A stretch of 64,000 bases of DNA from Steinernema hermaphroditum (GCA_030435675.1 CM059622.1:13206001-13270000); one strand, 5' to 3'. Positions 1 through 11,120 are shown, counted from the stretch's first letter. Numbers and translations: made by a program. The notes: generated from the sequence alone by a model not told the origin.

Positions 1-335
1 AATTCTGTGTGTTTGTGGCGACAAGGCCCATTGCGAATCGTACGATGGATCGCAAGTTTGCGTTTGTGATCCTGGTTTCGAAGGTAAAAGATCCTCGAGG
101 ATCTAACAACACTTGTTCTGCTCACTTTGATCTTATTCCATTGGCTCAAAGCAAGACGGCAACTGATGGTATGCTTTCAGGAGATCCCTACCAACGCTGC
201 TGGGTGCCTCCGTGCGTCCCTCGTTGTGGCGATAACGCCTTCTGCTCCGCGTTCGTCGGAACGCCCGAGTTATGCCTTTGCAAGCCTGGATTCACCGGTG
301 ACCCTCACCAGGGATGTCATGCCATTGATGGTTAA
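1..335 (+). CDS. Secreted EGF-like repeat protein, 3' end (partial)
   Basis: This is the last part of a gene that runs off the left edge. One exon covers the edge to base 83 and reads as a cysteine module (CVCGDKAHC then CVCDPGFEG). It splices with a GT donor at 84 and an acceptor ending at 180 to a last exon at 181-335. The join restores the linker EGDPYQRC, and the exon continues with another module (CGDNAFC, CLCKPGFTGDPHQGC) and a stop at 333-335. AATAAA signals follow near 376 and 402. The GDPyxGC linker between six-cysteine modules is the same as in the minus-strand gene at 15142-16738, so the two are paralogues. An extracellular role is inferred from the module type; the ligand is unknown. 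Confidence 0.7.
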   Translation, partial: FCVFVATRPIANRTMDRKFAFVILVSKVKDPRGSNNTCSAHFDLIPLAQSKTATDGMLSGDPYQRCWVPPCVPRCGDNAFCSAFVGTPELCLCKPGFTGDPHQGCHAIDG

Positions 336-586
336 TGAATATTTATTTCTAATAAGATTTAATGGTTCTTTGAATTAATAAATCTGCAAGCATGAAGAGG
401 AATAAATCTCAGATGTGTCGGAGGTCTCTTAAACTCACATCCAAAGTCGTAGAACACACGGGTCCAGTCCAGCTGAAGGCAATAGAAGGCCCTTTGCATG
501 CGATATCTGCACCTCTCGGTTCACAAATCGCAATGTGTGTTCATCGGTTTTTGTGAATCACAGCATGGAAACGAAGTTTTTTGCAG

Positions 587-1404
587 GGAGCTCCGCCATG
601 CCTCCGACACAAAAATATTTTGCGTTGTGAAGAACTATGAGGCTAAGCAGGGCGCCAGCGATGTGTCCTGCGGATTCAATGCGGACTGTTTCATGATCGC
701 CGAAAAACCAAAATGCGCCTGCCGTGTTGTCCACGAAGGTATGCCAGTCCCAACAACTCATCTACAGGATGGAGCAGAAGTTTTGTAGCGCCTAAAAATG
801 AGCGTATCTCGCCGAAAATTCAATGGATCCGCGCGAAAATTGGTATACCTATAAACTGGAAGCCGGAGAACAATCCACAACGATTGTTCGAAATCGCCAC
901 TTTAAGTGGAAAAAGGCTTTGCAACGTTGCTTAAAATTCTTCATCGTGGCCGCGAGCACTTTGTCGCCCATGCTCGCTCCAGAGACCGCTTTAGACTGTC
1001 CAAGATAGTGTGCCAGACTCGCGAAACTTCACTCTCCAAGAATCGACAGATGGCATTGTACAGCGGGTTCATGCCAGGGCTGTTGGAGGGCCACTTGTCC
1101 TTGCCTCACAACTTGGGGCAGAAGTGATTCGCGACTTCCATCGATAATTTCGATCCATGAGCCAGGATGTCGTTTTCATGAGCCAGGATGTCCAAATGTC
1201 GTTTTTGATATGTTCTTGATTGAATCTTGCTAATTATGCCTGCAGATTCCGTTCCTGATACATTTGTAGATTTGGAACACAAACCCATAGAAGGGCTGTA
1301 AGAAGCACAAGCACGAACCCAGTTGCACCTCTACAACTACTGTTCGAACGTCGACTGTTTCGATTTTGTTGGGGAGGCCATCTGCGTCTGCAGCCAGGGG
1401 TAAT
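587..1404 (+). pseudogene. Decayed or unassembled EGF-like exons
   Basis: Two isolated pieces read as the same cysteine module. The first, 587-738, lies between a TTTTTTGCAG acceptor and a GT donor and contains CGFNADCF and CACRVVHEG. The second, around 1335-1404, contains CSNVDCFDF and ICVCSQG and ends at a possible donor or a stop. No signal peptide, linking exons or continuous frame could be assembled between them. They are either remnants of a tandem array whose live member ends at 335, or exons of a diverged gene that cannot be completed here. The module match is clear; the pseudogene label is inference. Confidence 0.45.
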
Positions 1405-2733
1405 CAGGTGTTGTTAGGAAATGAGCTCACGAGAAACGACAAGGTTAGGCACCCTCAGGAAACCCAAACGAGAAATCCGACAGAGTCCAGCACTTGCCGC
1501 GTGCATTTTGAAGAATAAAATTGCATTTGTGTATGCATGAGGTATAATTGATTTTGATAATGATAGTTAATAAATGCATTTTTAGATTTTTTTGTAGGTT
1601 CCTTGGACTTTCAACTACAACCACAATCGATGTGTAGACATCCAAAAACCAATCAAAAAACAAAATCCGAGATGCATATGACGTTCTACTTTGTGACAAC
1701 ACGAGAACAACACTTTTGCTAGCACATCCCCTCTTTCAGATGAAAAACATTTCCACAAAATCACAGCAAAGCAAAACGATTATACAAGTCGACCTCACCG
1801 GAACCGGTACATAAAGCAAAAACTTAATTTATCACTCTTTTGAGAACAGAATTTACATGCAGAGTGAGTTTCGATGGAATTCGCAACATGCCGGTTTGAC
1901 ATGAAGATGCGAAGTGAATTCTGGTTTCAAAAACAAGAATATGCTCGAAGAGAACATTCTTCCCTTTTCCATGAAAATCGAAAAACGGTAAATCTGGTCA
2001 ACATCCAAACACACTCTTTTGTTCAGCGGTCGTTCCCGGCCGTTGGCACAAGGATTGTCACGGCTCCCAGATGCCTTGAAGGGGGCTGTAGTTCCACCGC
2101 CTCCCCAAGAAGCCAGTCACCACTGTCGCCGAAAAAAAACGCAAACAGTTAACAGCCTACAAATTTAGGCTGAGAGTGAGCGAAGCGCGCTCCACATTCA
2201 GCTTTTGCGCATGGCCTAGCATCCAGGTTTGGCTTAGGCTCCGGTTCATGCCTATGGATTTTAAACTAGCCCGAAGGTCGAGCCTTGTAGTTTCTACAGC
2301 TTCGCTAATATCCTAGTACTTCCGCTTAAATTCCGAATTGTGGAGTTCTGATTTTATTTTGAAGGCAGCATTTCATGTGTGCCCTTTTTCTCCTAATCGA
2401 TCTTCCTAATCGAACAGGAAAAACCCATGGATTTTTGAACCTAGCCATTCACTGAGCCAAGCTTTGTTTGCTAAGACACCCATGTCTTATTCTTGAATAT
2501 ATGAAGAGCCTAATTCGTTGGAACACTGTGGCCACCCATCGTTCGAGTCCCAACTTGGACCCCGTTCAATTACCATAATCCCGTCATCGAAAGTTGTGTT
2601 TTTGTGCACAAAGATCGCGCACGTTTGGCGCATGCACGCCCCTCTCATTTGCATCGTGTACATATGAAACCGCCTTCGTTCCGCTGCTCCGTCAGATCTG
2701 ATCGTCTCTCCGCTCCGCTGCGATCCGCACAAC
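1405..2733. other. Intergenic, no gene recognised
   Basis: No coding frame with family resemblance was found on either strand. The stretch is AT-rich from 1500 to 2000. The part just before 2734 (2600-2733) must contain the promoter and leader of the SLC17 gene, but no TATA box or splice acceptor stands out. Confidence 0.4.
2497..2565 (+). other. tRNA-like relic (possible SINE head)
   Basis: The stretch GTTCGAGTCC at 2541-2550 matches a pol III B box. About 35-40 bases upstream, GAGCCTAATTCGTTGG resembles a degenerate A box. The bases around them do not fold into a convincing cloverleaf, so this is not called as a working tRNA. It may be a tRNA-derived SINE remnant. Confidence 0.2.
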
Positions 2734-5333
2734 ATGGCATGTGGCGGCTCTTTCTACTTCTGCGACAAAACGCGCTTCCTCATCATGCTTGTTACGACAG
2801 TTTGCCTCTCTTTCATCATGAGTAATACCCTCGCTTTGAATTTTACTATCCTCTGTATGGCCGAACCCGAAGTGGTCGTCGGAAACGGTAAGTCCTAGGA
2901 ATCGCACATGGATCAGAGTTAATGAAAAGTACGCAAATTCGAATAAGAAGAAGACACGCTTTTTAGGGAAAAGATGACTCTTTGTAAACGAAACAGAGTT
3001 CTTGGAGTTGGTTGCAACTCAGTGAAGGAATCACCTTTTTAGGAGATGACCTTTTCAGGGTCCTGTGTTTTAGTTCCCTTCTTACCGAGTTGCGAATACC
3101 GGTCTTAGCGTTTTAGTTTTTTTCTGTTCTACACGTCTGATCCCGTTCTTTGTGTCTCCAAATTCACTTGTTGTAAAAAAGCGACCGATCTGTTGTGACC
3201 TGAAAGTGAGAATGGTGCGAACGATAGAGGTGTGCAAATCACAAGTGTTTCGCTTCTGTTTTGAAGTTGGCGACCGAAGTGTCGGCAATGTCGATGGTGA
3301 CAAAACTTGGCGGTATAAAGTACGTTTGCACTTTATGCTAAAATTATGCTAACACCTTTATGGAGCATCTTTTCTATCGCTTTTACTGCGCCTTCAAATT
3401 AAAAGTACAACTATGACCAGAGCGGCTATGAAGTTAGCCTAAGCCAATAGGTACGTCAAGGAAGTGTCCGAAACAAAGTGAGTGAACGGTGGACTGGGGA
3501 AGAAACTGCATCAAACATCAGCCAATCGATATGCAAAACAACGTCTGTTTTATAAAATATGCATATACTAGACGCGCTCCACTTTGTGACTACATCCAAA
3601 TCGCACTTTCGGAGTCTATCGCACCAATCTGGGAACAAACTCCATAAACTGCCTTTGTTTTTATAGATTCGTACTGATCCTAGAATCGAATGGACGCTTG
3701 AAAATGTCCATTATGAAGTGAGCTGGCGCTTGCATATCAAGACATGTCTGACAGGCATGTTCCCCGAGTGCTGATTCCTGCCGCTTTCAGTGACCCTCAT
3801 CGAGGCCAAGTACAACTACTCCTCCCTCGAAGTATCATGGCTCTTCTCGGCGATCGCCATCGGCAGCGTCGTGGGGACTTTCTTTGTCGTCAAATTCACC
3901 CCTTCTCTTGGTCTGAGAAACATTTTCACACTTTTCGGATTTGTAACAGCCACGGCCACGGTCCTCACTCCGTTGGCTGCCTCCGCTGGATACACCTTCT
4001 TATTCGTCATGAGGCTTTGGCAGGTTGGCCAGTCCTAAAACGGATTCGTTTGAAATGTATCCAGGGCTTCTCCTTCGCCATCGCATTCCCCGTCATGGGT
4101 GTCGTCACTTCCCATTGGTCACCAATCAGTCAAAGTGGAACCTTTTTGACTGTTCTTAACTGTTTCATCCAGGTCGGCGATCCTGAGTCGTCGTAACCAT
4201 GTCCGTGTTTAGTTTGGTCCCCTCTTCACCATGCCAGTTTCTGGCTTCTTCTGCACGTCCTCTTTTGGCTGGACAGCCGTTTACTACGCCCACGCTGTGT
4301 GTACCTACGCCGTTTTTGTGGTGTTCTACTGCATCTACAGAGATCAGCCTTCTCTACATGGGTTAGGAGTTGCCCCGCTTCAAACCTAAGACGGATCATT
4401 TCAGCTGCGTAAGTGAAGCCGAACTCGCCGTCATCCAAGACGGAAAATCAGAAGGCCACGGCCAGAAGCAGCCCATTCCCTTCAAAGCCATTCTAACCAG
4501 CTGGCCCATCTGGGGTGTGTGGATGTCTTACTTTGGATGTATGGTTGGAGTGAACCTCTTCATCCAGTTTGGGCCTACTTATCTTAATAAGGTACGGTCT
4601 ATTCTTACAGGATTGCTCAATGCGCATTGCAAGAAAATGAGTTCCTCCCGCTCGCTTAGGTTCTGCACTACAATCTCCAAAACACGGGAATCGCCGGCGC
4701 CACACCCTACATCATCAGCGCCATCCTGAAGATCCTCGCAGGACCCATCAGCGACTACGCTTCCTGCGTCAGCCAGAAGACTCGCATCATCATCTTCACC
4801 TTCATCTCCCAGGGCGTCCCCGTCGTGTGTCTTCTGACTCTAGCGCTGCTCCCCGAGGGCTCCAACACTGCTGGATTCGCGTGCTATCTCCTAGCGATCA
4901 CCGCCTTCGGAATGACTCCCCTTAGTTCGATCAAAAGTGGCCAGTTGGTATGTGTATGAGACGGTTATTTATGCATGTATCCTGATCCAGGTGGCCTCCC
5001 AACACGCCCACTTCGTGATGGCCGTTTCGGCTTTCCTCAACAGCTTGATTGTCCTCCTTCTCCCGACCATGGTCACTTCGTTGGCTCCTGAGAACACATC
5101 AGGCCAGGTAGATGGAATTCACTCCGCGCAATATACACAACGCATTTCAGTGGTCGACGATCTTCCTCGTCACCGGTACCGTAATCCTAGTCACCAACGT
5201 CTTCTTCGTTACTGTAGTAAAAGCCGAGCCCGCTGAATGGACAAAGGCGCCTCCTAAGCCACCTCAGCGAGTCTTCACCGTCAAGGAGAGCGAAACTAAT
5301 CTCTCCGCTCGCCTCGATATGGTGAACCTGTAA
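2734..5333 (+). CDS. SLC17-family anion transporter (MFS)
   Basis: Eight exons join to 473 codons: 2734-2887, 3791-4023, 4065-4172, 4213-4361, 4405-4591, 4660-4947, 4991-5107 and 5151-5333. The protein is a major facilitator of the sialin / vesicular glutamate / phosphate type, normally about 470-500 residues. Visible marks are an N-terminal helix ending MSNTLALNFTILCM, the second helix around FSAIAIGSVVGTFF, GFSFAIAFPVMG with TSHW in the substrate path, and FGPLFTMPVSGFF. The domain link IYRDQPSLHG corresponds to the family's short charged loop, and the second half includes FGPTYLNK and GPISDYAS. The first join creates an NVT glycosylation sequon in the first extracellular loop. Substrate cannot be told; SLC17 proteins carry organic or inorganic anions. 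A possible extra exon at about 3667 is out of phase and was left out. Confidence 0.88.
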
Positions 5334-5352
5334 AGAGTTGTATTTACGTGTT

Positions 5353-5575
5353 TGTACATTCCGTTCCAAAGTAATTGTTATTGCTAGCTGAACCTAATGG
5401 GAGAAACAAAGGTGAAGAGAGTTTTTAAGCAACACTCTACCGTTTCCATGCCTGCGAGGTATACACCGGCATATTCGAGCGGTATGAGAGTTTATATATT
5501 TTTTGGGATTTTTTGAACTTTTTTTTGATGCAGCTCTTGTACCTGCTCATGTTGTACATTCCGTTCCAAAGTTAT
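5353..5575. repeat. Direct repeat downstream of the SLC17 gene
   Basis: TTGTACATTCCGTTCCAAAG occurs just after the SLC17 stop (about 5353) and again about 200 bases on (about 5553). The second copy abuts the inverted BLTP2 fragment. It may mark a junction formed when that fragment was inserted. Confidence 0.6.
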
Positions 5576-5742
5576 TGCTTCAGCGTAAAGCAGTTGACGT
5601 TATCATCGACACCTTCCAACTGGGGGCCTTGAAGCGTTTGCGATTTTTGTCGATCGGCGAGAGGCCAGTTGCGGATGTGGTTCTCCGAGGCTTTCAGGCC
5701 CAGATCGATGGAGTCGTTGAAGTAGCAGAAGAAGAGCTGGCA
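5576..5742 (-). pseudogene. Inverted fragment of BLTP2
   Basis: Read on the minus strand this contains [20 protein letters not shown], then [15 protein letters not shown], then DNVNCFTLK. It is nearly identical to part of exon 10 of the intact BLTP2 gene (about 22370-22540). It ends abruptly on both sides, with no splice sites and no start. Its tail (QLEGVDDNVNCFTLK) is closer to the copy at 11864-13437 ([15 protein letters not shown]) than to the intact gene ([15 protein letters not shown]). Most of the rest of the fragment is absent from that copy. It therefore probably came from the same diverged duplicate. Confidence 0.8.
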
Positions 5743-5759
5743 AATGATCAACTTTCTAG

Positions 5760-6075
5760 GGTCACAGAGCTGTTGTTTGAATTTCGTGCAAATCCCTTAC
5801 AGCATCTTCGAAGACAACAAAGCAAGTCTTCAAGTTTTTTCCATATTCTTCACTGCACCCAAAGCGTCTTCCTTGCAGATGCATGGATCCGATTTCGACG
5901 TTGCCACGTTCAACCTGGTGTTTCCGAAGTGCACCTTCTGCCCAACATATCGAAAGAAGCTTTCCTTTCCCTTCTTATCTTCTAGCGTGGACGAAGAATT
6001 CCTTTCGGCTAACGGCATTCGATTGCGACATCGTCGCGATAATAATATAATGACATGGATAACGGCGAGCCATCC
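5760..6075. other. Unrecognised stretch beside the BLTP2 fragment
   Basis: An open frame on the plus strand from about 5744 carries regularly spaced cysteines (CCLNF, CTFCPTYRKK), but it has no start context, splice sites or family resemblance that I recognise. It could be a fragment of another gene moved with the BLTP2 piece, or chance. Confidence 0.2.
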
Positions 6076-7206
6076 AGATAACCACAGTCGCGTGGCTGAC
6101 TGGCGCGAGAAACCGCGCTATCCATCCAAGAAAATATCAATCTATTTCTTCGTTGAGTGAATTCTCACTTTTTTTACTTTGAAACGGTTAATAAATAAGT
6201 TGTCATCATCTTCTCTTCTTTCTTCGGCGGAGGGCACGACATTGGAGTTGAAGGCGGCTGTCCCATCAGTGTGCGCGGGCTTCGAAGCAACAAAAAAGCT
6301 CGATCAGGAAGTAGCGCGGAACAGGGGTGGGCAAGGCGTCGATCGATTGTGGTCCCGCAGCGAAATCCCTGAATTCACAATGTACCGCGACGGTCGCGTG
6401 GGAGCGGAGTTAAAGAGCGCTCATGGTTTTTTTTCGTAGGCCATCCCTTCCTCTAACAGATGGTGCGTAAAAACAGCCTAAGCACATTGCTCATTCTGGC
6501 CTAAATGGGCCATCTTTATCACAAGTCACGATGGCCCCGCAGCGATGTCCCTTAGTGAGTGTAAAATACGGTGGATTTGTGGGCAGTTTACAGTAAAAAT
6601 GGCCAGTTTACCCCTTTTTCTCGGCTGGGTAAAGGGGTCTACCCGATAGTACGTGGCTTGATAAACGATTATATTGCAAAACGTAAGGCAAAATGACGAT
6701 TTTTCCACAAAAGTCAGCCTCTTAGGCCAAAAACAGCAATGAAACATGATAATTTCGATGCACTGCTGTATAGAGCTAGGCGAGCTCTATCGATTAGACC
6801 CCCCTTTACTCCCCCCCCCCCCGGCCGAGAAAAACGGGGTAAACTGGCCATTTTTTACAAATCTGCCGTATTTTCCTGTCATTCAGGCAGATCGTTGCGG
6901 GACCTCTTCAATGTTTTACCCCATACCTGTAATGAGGACCCCGTTTTTTTAGCGCCATCTTGTAGAGGAGGAAAATTCACTATGAATTAGCCCCTCCCCC
7001 CCGTCCCGCTTTACTCCGAGCCCTAGGTCCGAGCCCCACCTTTTTTGAAATAGGCCCACCCTTGCCCAGCGCTGATAACCACAGTCGCGTGGCTGACTAA
7101 CGCCGGAAACCGTGCTATCCATCCAAGAAAATAACAATATATTTCTTTATTGCGTGAATTCTCACTTTTTTTACTTTGAAACGGTTAATAAATAAGTTTT
7201 CATCAT
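6074..7206. repeat. Pair of ~135-base direct repeats
   Basis: About 135 bases at 6077-6212 recur at 7073-7206 at roughly 90 percent identity. Shared text includes GATAACCACAGTCGCGTGGC, GCTATCCATCCAAGAAAATA and TTTGAAACGGTTAATAAAT. They flank about 860 bases that hold the fold-back element at 6445-6975. The last 35 bases occur a third time at 14871-14906, exactly where the short 5' copy of BLTP2 breaks off. They could be terminal repeats of a non-autonomous element or a dispersed repeat. Confidence 0.7.
6445..6975. mobile_element. Fold-back MITE-like element
   Basis: Long imperfect inverted arms face each other. AAAATGGCCAGTTTACCCC with CTCGG at about 6596-6626 is mirrored by CCGAG with GGGGTAAACTGGCCATTTT at about 6824-6855. 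The match continues outward through AAAATACGG and GATTTGT to about 6460 on the left and 6960 on the right, where ACAGATGGTGC pairs with GCGCCATCTTGT. No coding capacity. A short target-site duplication is not clear. The right arm contains a run of about 14 C. Confidence 0.6.
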
Positions 7207-8100
7207 GTTTAAAAACTCTGCCATGAGTCTGGGAGCTCCGCTTCAGGAGCCTACAAGTTGGCGCACTCGTCGTCGAAGTCATCCGTGGCTACGGGTTCGA
7301 GAATGGGTTGGAAAGCGTCATCTCTCTGAGCCCCTTTTTCCTACCGAACTTCGCCTCCAGTTGCGTCTTCGTCGTCATCATCAAAGCCATAGTTTGTTCC
7401 CGATATCGCAGCAACGCTGCGAGGTTCGCATATTTCGTGTCTTTTTACGCTTGTTTCACAGTCAAATCCCCTTGCATCTAGTCTATCAACGCAGTTTATA
7501 TTTGGATCAATCATGTCACGCATGTTTCCCAGTTGAGATCGCATGATTTCCCGCGCTTTTCGTCTCGCTAGACGAACTTACGCATTTTTCCGCCAGAAGG
7601 AGTTCAAATACGCAGAACGCTCGCTCGCTGTACCGTAGAAGGATCCCGCGCGCGAGAAGAGCGCTTCCGCTGTGCTGCTGCCGTTCTGCGATCGGTTCCG
7701 TGCTGACGTTCGGCGCTGCCGTCCGTGCTTGCCGAGTTTTGCAGCCGGTTCACCCGTGTAGCCTGCTGGGCACCGGGTTGTTGTGATAGTGTTCGTTTGT
7801 TGATTTATCGTGTAGATAAAAGTTGTGTTTTAGCTGTCTTTGTCGTGTACGCATTGCAGCTTGGTTGGTTGCAGCTGGATTTGTTCCGTGAAATGACTAT
7901 TTCGTCGTAGCGTGTTTGAGACCACTGCGGGTCTCGAAACGAAGTTTCGCTGAGTAGCAGGTGTCGTAGGTTCGATTTGGGATCGATACGCAGATGAGAA
8001 ATCGAACGGCGTTTCTTCATCTTGCTTTCAGTTCACCCGCAAATATTTTGAATATTTTGGAAATTCTTTGTTTAAGCTGAGACTGATTTTGTGATCAAGT
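7207..8100. other. Non-coding stretch before the retroelement
   Basis: No supported gene. TGTTTAAAAACTCTGCC at about 7205 also occurs at about 17108, next to the repeats around the EGF gene, so this is another shuffled piece. A minus-strand frame ending in an acidic run (FDDDDED, near 7370) has no supporting signals. The leader of the DIRS-like element may start in this stretch. Confidence 0.3.
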
Positions 8101-8357
8101 AGTATACGAAAGTTGAGGTTAGTTTGTAAAGCTAAGAGGTTTGTAGGCAGTGGAGAATTCCTGCCAAAGCAGTGGAGTTCATCCTGCTTCCCCGGTCGAT
8201 CATATTCCCGGTGGTATCTATTCGGCGACGTGCTTCCCGCCAAGGTAGTGGATTGTATCCTGCCTCTTTATTGGCTCGCGGTCCATTTCTTCAGTTTGAT
8301 TGTCGGCTATTTCCAAATTCTAATTTACGTTTTATTCCAGAACCGCTCACGTTCGCC

Positions 8358-9107
8358 ATGAGCCATTTGCCGACGTCACCCGCAGCAATGCATGATCAGG
8401 AAGACGTGAGTATTGACGTTTGTAAGCCGGTCAATTTACCTATGCCTCTTAAGACCGAAGGTGGCGCGCGAGACACCACGGAGAGACTGCTCAACGTCAT
8501 CGCACGTCTCGAGAGCAGGTTGGAAGCGCGCGAAGCCATGCCGGCTGCTACAGAAAAACTGAAGAGTGCCAGGCTGAATCTCCAGTTCTCATTGAACGCA
8601 GATTGGATCAATCGCCTGAGCCAGATCGAAGCCGGCGAAGACCAACACTCGCTTAGTGCTATCATTGAAGACATGAAAGCTCGCAACACAGTACTGCGGA
8701 AGGGAGATGCGAAGCCGGAGTTTTTCACTTTCTTTGATAACTTCCGAGAAGCCGAACCAGATATTCCGTTTGCGCAGTGTGTCTCCAATGCGCTGAAGAA
8801 GTTTAATGAACTCGAAGCTATCCACCCGCGTCAGGCCAGCTCTTATCTGGGCAGGAAACGGCCCTTTCGACAGGGCGGTACCAGTGGAGGACGCCCTGGT
8901 ACCGCGTTCAACCAAGAGTCCGGCCTGGTTAAGCAGCTCTGCATGCAAGTTAACTCCCTCCAACAGCAAGTCAGCGCTGGCTATGGATATCAAGCGCCTC
9001 CGCCAAGAGCTCCAATCAGGCAATCAGGGCCACCGTTTTGTTTCCTCTGTAAAGGTTACGGGCACTTTGTCAAGCAATGCCCCCAAGGCCCAGCCGGTCG
9101 ACAGTGA
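8358..9107 (+). CDS. Gag-like protein of the DIRS-like element
   Basis: 249 residues from the ATG at 8358, which follows a TTTTATTCCAG acceptor-like sequence at about 8330-8340. The middle is helical and charged. The C-terminus carries one CCHC zinc knuckle, CFLCKGYGHFVKQC (C-x2-C-x4-H-x4-C), as in retroelement nucleocapsids that bind the element RNA. The frame stops at 9105-9107, inside the pol frame. An earlier start at 8172 in the same frame is possible but lacks an ATG at a convincing place. Assignment rests on the knuckle and on position before the RT. Confidence 0.8.
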   Translation: MSHLPTSPAAMHDQEDVSIDVCKPVNLPMPLKTEGGARDTTERLLNVIARLESRLEAREAMPAATEKLKSARLNLQFSLNADWINRLSQIEAGEDQHSLSAIIEDMKARNTVLRKGDAKPEFFTFFDNFREAEPDIPFAQCVSNALKKFNELEAIHPRQASSYLGRKRPFRQGGTSGGRPGTAFNQESGLVKQLCMQVNSLQQQVSAGYGYQAPPPRAPIRQSGPPFCFLCKGYGHFVKQCPQGPAGRQ

Positions 9108-11028
9108 GGAACTTGGACCCGCTCAGTGCAGACTAATCGGTACGTTAAGGTTTCATGTTACATTTTGGGCTTCACTTAATACCCCGCCTTGGATTTTGAA
9201 CGTTATTAAGTACGGATACGCTCTTCCCTTTGTGTCAAACGCTTCTATTCCCAGTTTTGCGAAAGCTAATTCTCATTCATCTATTAGGGAAAAAGCATTT
9301 GTGACTGCGGAGTTAAGTTCTTTGCTCTCAGTGCGAGCAGTGTCCTTAGTTACTGTTAAGCCTAGGGTGATTAGCCCTTTATCGGTGGTACGCAACGAAA
9401 CATCAGGGAAATTGCGCTTAATAGTTGACTTATCTTGGCTCAATCAGTTCTTGGAGAAGAAAACGATTGCGTTTGAGCGTCTCGAATCAATAGCGCCCTT
9501 GCTACCGAAGGGCGGCTACATGTCGTCTTTCGACATGAAAAGCGGATATCATCACGTGGAAATATCCCAAAACGATAGGCAGTTTTTGGGAGTCACTTGG
9601 GAAAACAAGTACTATGTTTTCAATGTCTTACCTTTCGGCCTGTCGTCCGCTCCCATGCTCTTTACAAAGCTTTTTAGACCTTTGCTAGAGCACTGGCGCT
9701 CAAGCGGGATTACTTGTGCCCTGTATCTTGATGACGGTTTAGTTTTCGCGCCTACTTATGAGCTATGCAAGCGTTATGTGACTAGAGTTCGAAACGACCT
9801 TGCAAAGGCTGGTGTGATCGTTTCTGAAGATAAATGCAGGTGGGACCCGGTCCACCGTCTAACTTGGCTTGGGTATGATATCGATCTGGAAGATTTTAGT
9901 GTTAGGATAGCTGAGAAACGCATTGACCGCATTGTCGCTAAGATTGCACACTCGCTTAGTGGGTCACCATCAAAATTCGAAAGGATGCAACTAACAGGAT
10001 CTCTCGCGTCCATTGGATATGTTTTCGGTCCAGCGGCACAGTTGAAGGCCCGTAGCATACATGCTGAATTGAACAGCATGATGGCGTTACGACAATGTGC
10101 ACGCCAGGTGTTGTCGGTAGGCGAGCGCGAAGATCTCGCTTGGTGGCAACGCAATATAAGAGTTAGAAATCGGCGCCCACTTCAAAAAATTGTAAATGCG
10201 CGTAGACTAGCTACCGACGCGTCAGCAACGGGTGCCGGGGTTGTTATTTGGAACCAAGATGGCTCCACGTCGCGAACCGCGATAAATTTCACGTCGCAAG
10301 AGCGCATTGAATCGAGCACATTCAGAGAAGTCTTAGCGGTTGAATTTGGTCTCCGAGTTTTTAGTACCGAGTTGGCCAACTCGCAAGTCATTGTCGAGAT
10401 CGACAACGCAGGGGCCGTAAGTATCATTCAGAAAGGTAGCCCAAAAGCGAACCTCCAGATGGCCGCATCCAGAATTTTTGAGTTTGCTGAATTAATTGGC
10501 GCGGAAATTATTCCCGTATGGGTACCTAGGGACCAAAACTTATTAGCTGATGAAGCTAGCCGCCTGCTCGACCGGGACGACTGGGGAATTTGCCCAGGTT
10601 TCTTTCAAATCTGTTGCGAACGCTGGGGTATTCCCTCCATCGATGTTTTTGCTAATAGCCGAAACGCTCAGTGCGACAGATTTTTATCCCGTTACCCGGA
10701 CATTGGTTCTGAGGGAGTGAATGCCTTTGCGTCAGCCTGGGGCACCGAGTTTGTTTGGGCGGTCCCCCCTCCGAATCTCATCCCACTAACCGTGGTTCAT
10801 TTGCTTAGATGTAAAGGGAGAGGTATCTTAGGAGTGCCGTGGTGGCCCTCCCATATGTTCTTCCCGTCTCTCTGGATTGGATCTGCGTGGGCATGGTTTG
10901 TTAAAGACTATATTTGTGTGGAGAAGGGGTCGATGCTCTTCACTCCGTCGACTTATGAGCAGTCAGTCTTCAATGGGTCGATATCCCCATTTGACTTTTA
11001 TTTTCTATTGATTGAGCCCGCGCTTTAG
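8806..11028 (+). CDS. Pol: reverse transcriptase, RNase H, DIRS-type tail
   Basis: The frame is open from 8806 and overlaps gag by 300 bases in the +1 frame. Real translation may start at the ATG at 8984 or by frameshift near the gag stop. RT motifs in order: LRLIVDLSWLN, YMSSFDMKSGYHHVEI, LPFGLSSAPMLF, the catalytic YLDD, and WLGYDI. RNase H follows with TDAS (first Asp), FREVLAVEFGL (Glu), VEIDNAGAV and DEASRLLD. The region after it (CERWGIPSIDVFANSRNA, VPPPNLIPL, RGILGVPWWPSH) matches the segment that follows RNase H in DIRS-group elements, sometimes described as methyltransferase-like. The frame then stops; DIRS and PAT elements normally carry a tyrosine recombinase as well, and none is seen. 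Confidence 0.88.
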   Translation: MNSKLSTRVRPALIWAGNGPFDRAVPVEDALVPRSTKSPAWLSSSACKLTPSNSKSALAMDIKRLRQELQSGNQGHRFVSSVKVTGTLSSNAPKAQPVDSEELGPAQCRLIGTLRFHVTFWASLNTPPWILNVIKYGYALPFVSNASIPSFAKANSHSSIREKAFVTAELSSLLSVRAVSLVTVKPRVISPLSVVRNETSGKLRLIVDLSWLNQFLEKKTIAFERLESIAPLLPKGGYMSSFDMKSGYHHVEISQNDRQFLGVTWENKYYVFNVLPFGLSSAPMLFTKLFRPLLEHWRSSGITCALYLDDGLVFAPTYELCKRYVTRVRNDLAKAGVIVSEDKCRWDPVHRLTWLGYDIDLEDFSVRIAEKRIDRIVAKIAHSLSGSPSKFERMQLTGSLASIGYVFGPAAQLKARSIHAELNSMMALRQCARQVLSVGEREDLAWWQRNIRVRNRRPLQKIVNARRLATDASATGAGVVIWNQDGSTSRTAINFTSQERIESSTFREVLAVEFGLRVFSTELANSQVIVEIDNAGAVSIIQKGSPKANLQMAASRIFEFAELIGAEIIPVWVPRDQNLLADEASRLLDRDDWGICPGFFQICCERWGIPSIDVFANSRNAQCDRFLSRYPDIGSEGVNAFASAWGTEFVWAVPPPNLIPLTVVHLLRCKGRGILGVPWWPSHMFFPSLWIGSAWAWFVKDYICVEKGSMLFTPSTYEQSVFNGSISPFDFYFLLIEPAL

Positions 11029-11120
11029 TCCTTCTTGCCTCTTGAGCTGCATAAAGCATCCCTACTGTTACAAGAGGCGTATCTTTGGTGTTTATGGGAT
11101 AGGAGGGGAGGTTTAGTGGT

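Noticed and set aside
3667..3722. Possible extra SLC17 exon reading IRTDPRIEWTLENVHYE after TTTTTATAG
   Set aside because: In phase with exon 1 it meets a stop after three codons. Skipping it gives an unbroken family-like protein.
8396..9023. Antisense frames over the gag gene
   Set aside because: Shadows of the gag and pol frames; no motif.
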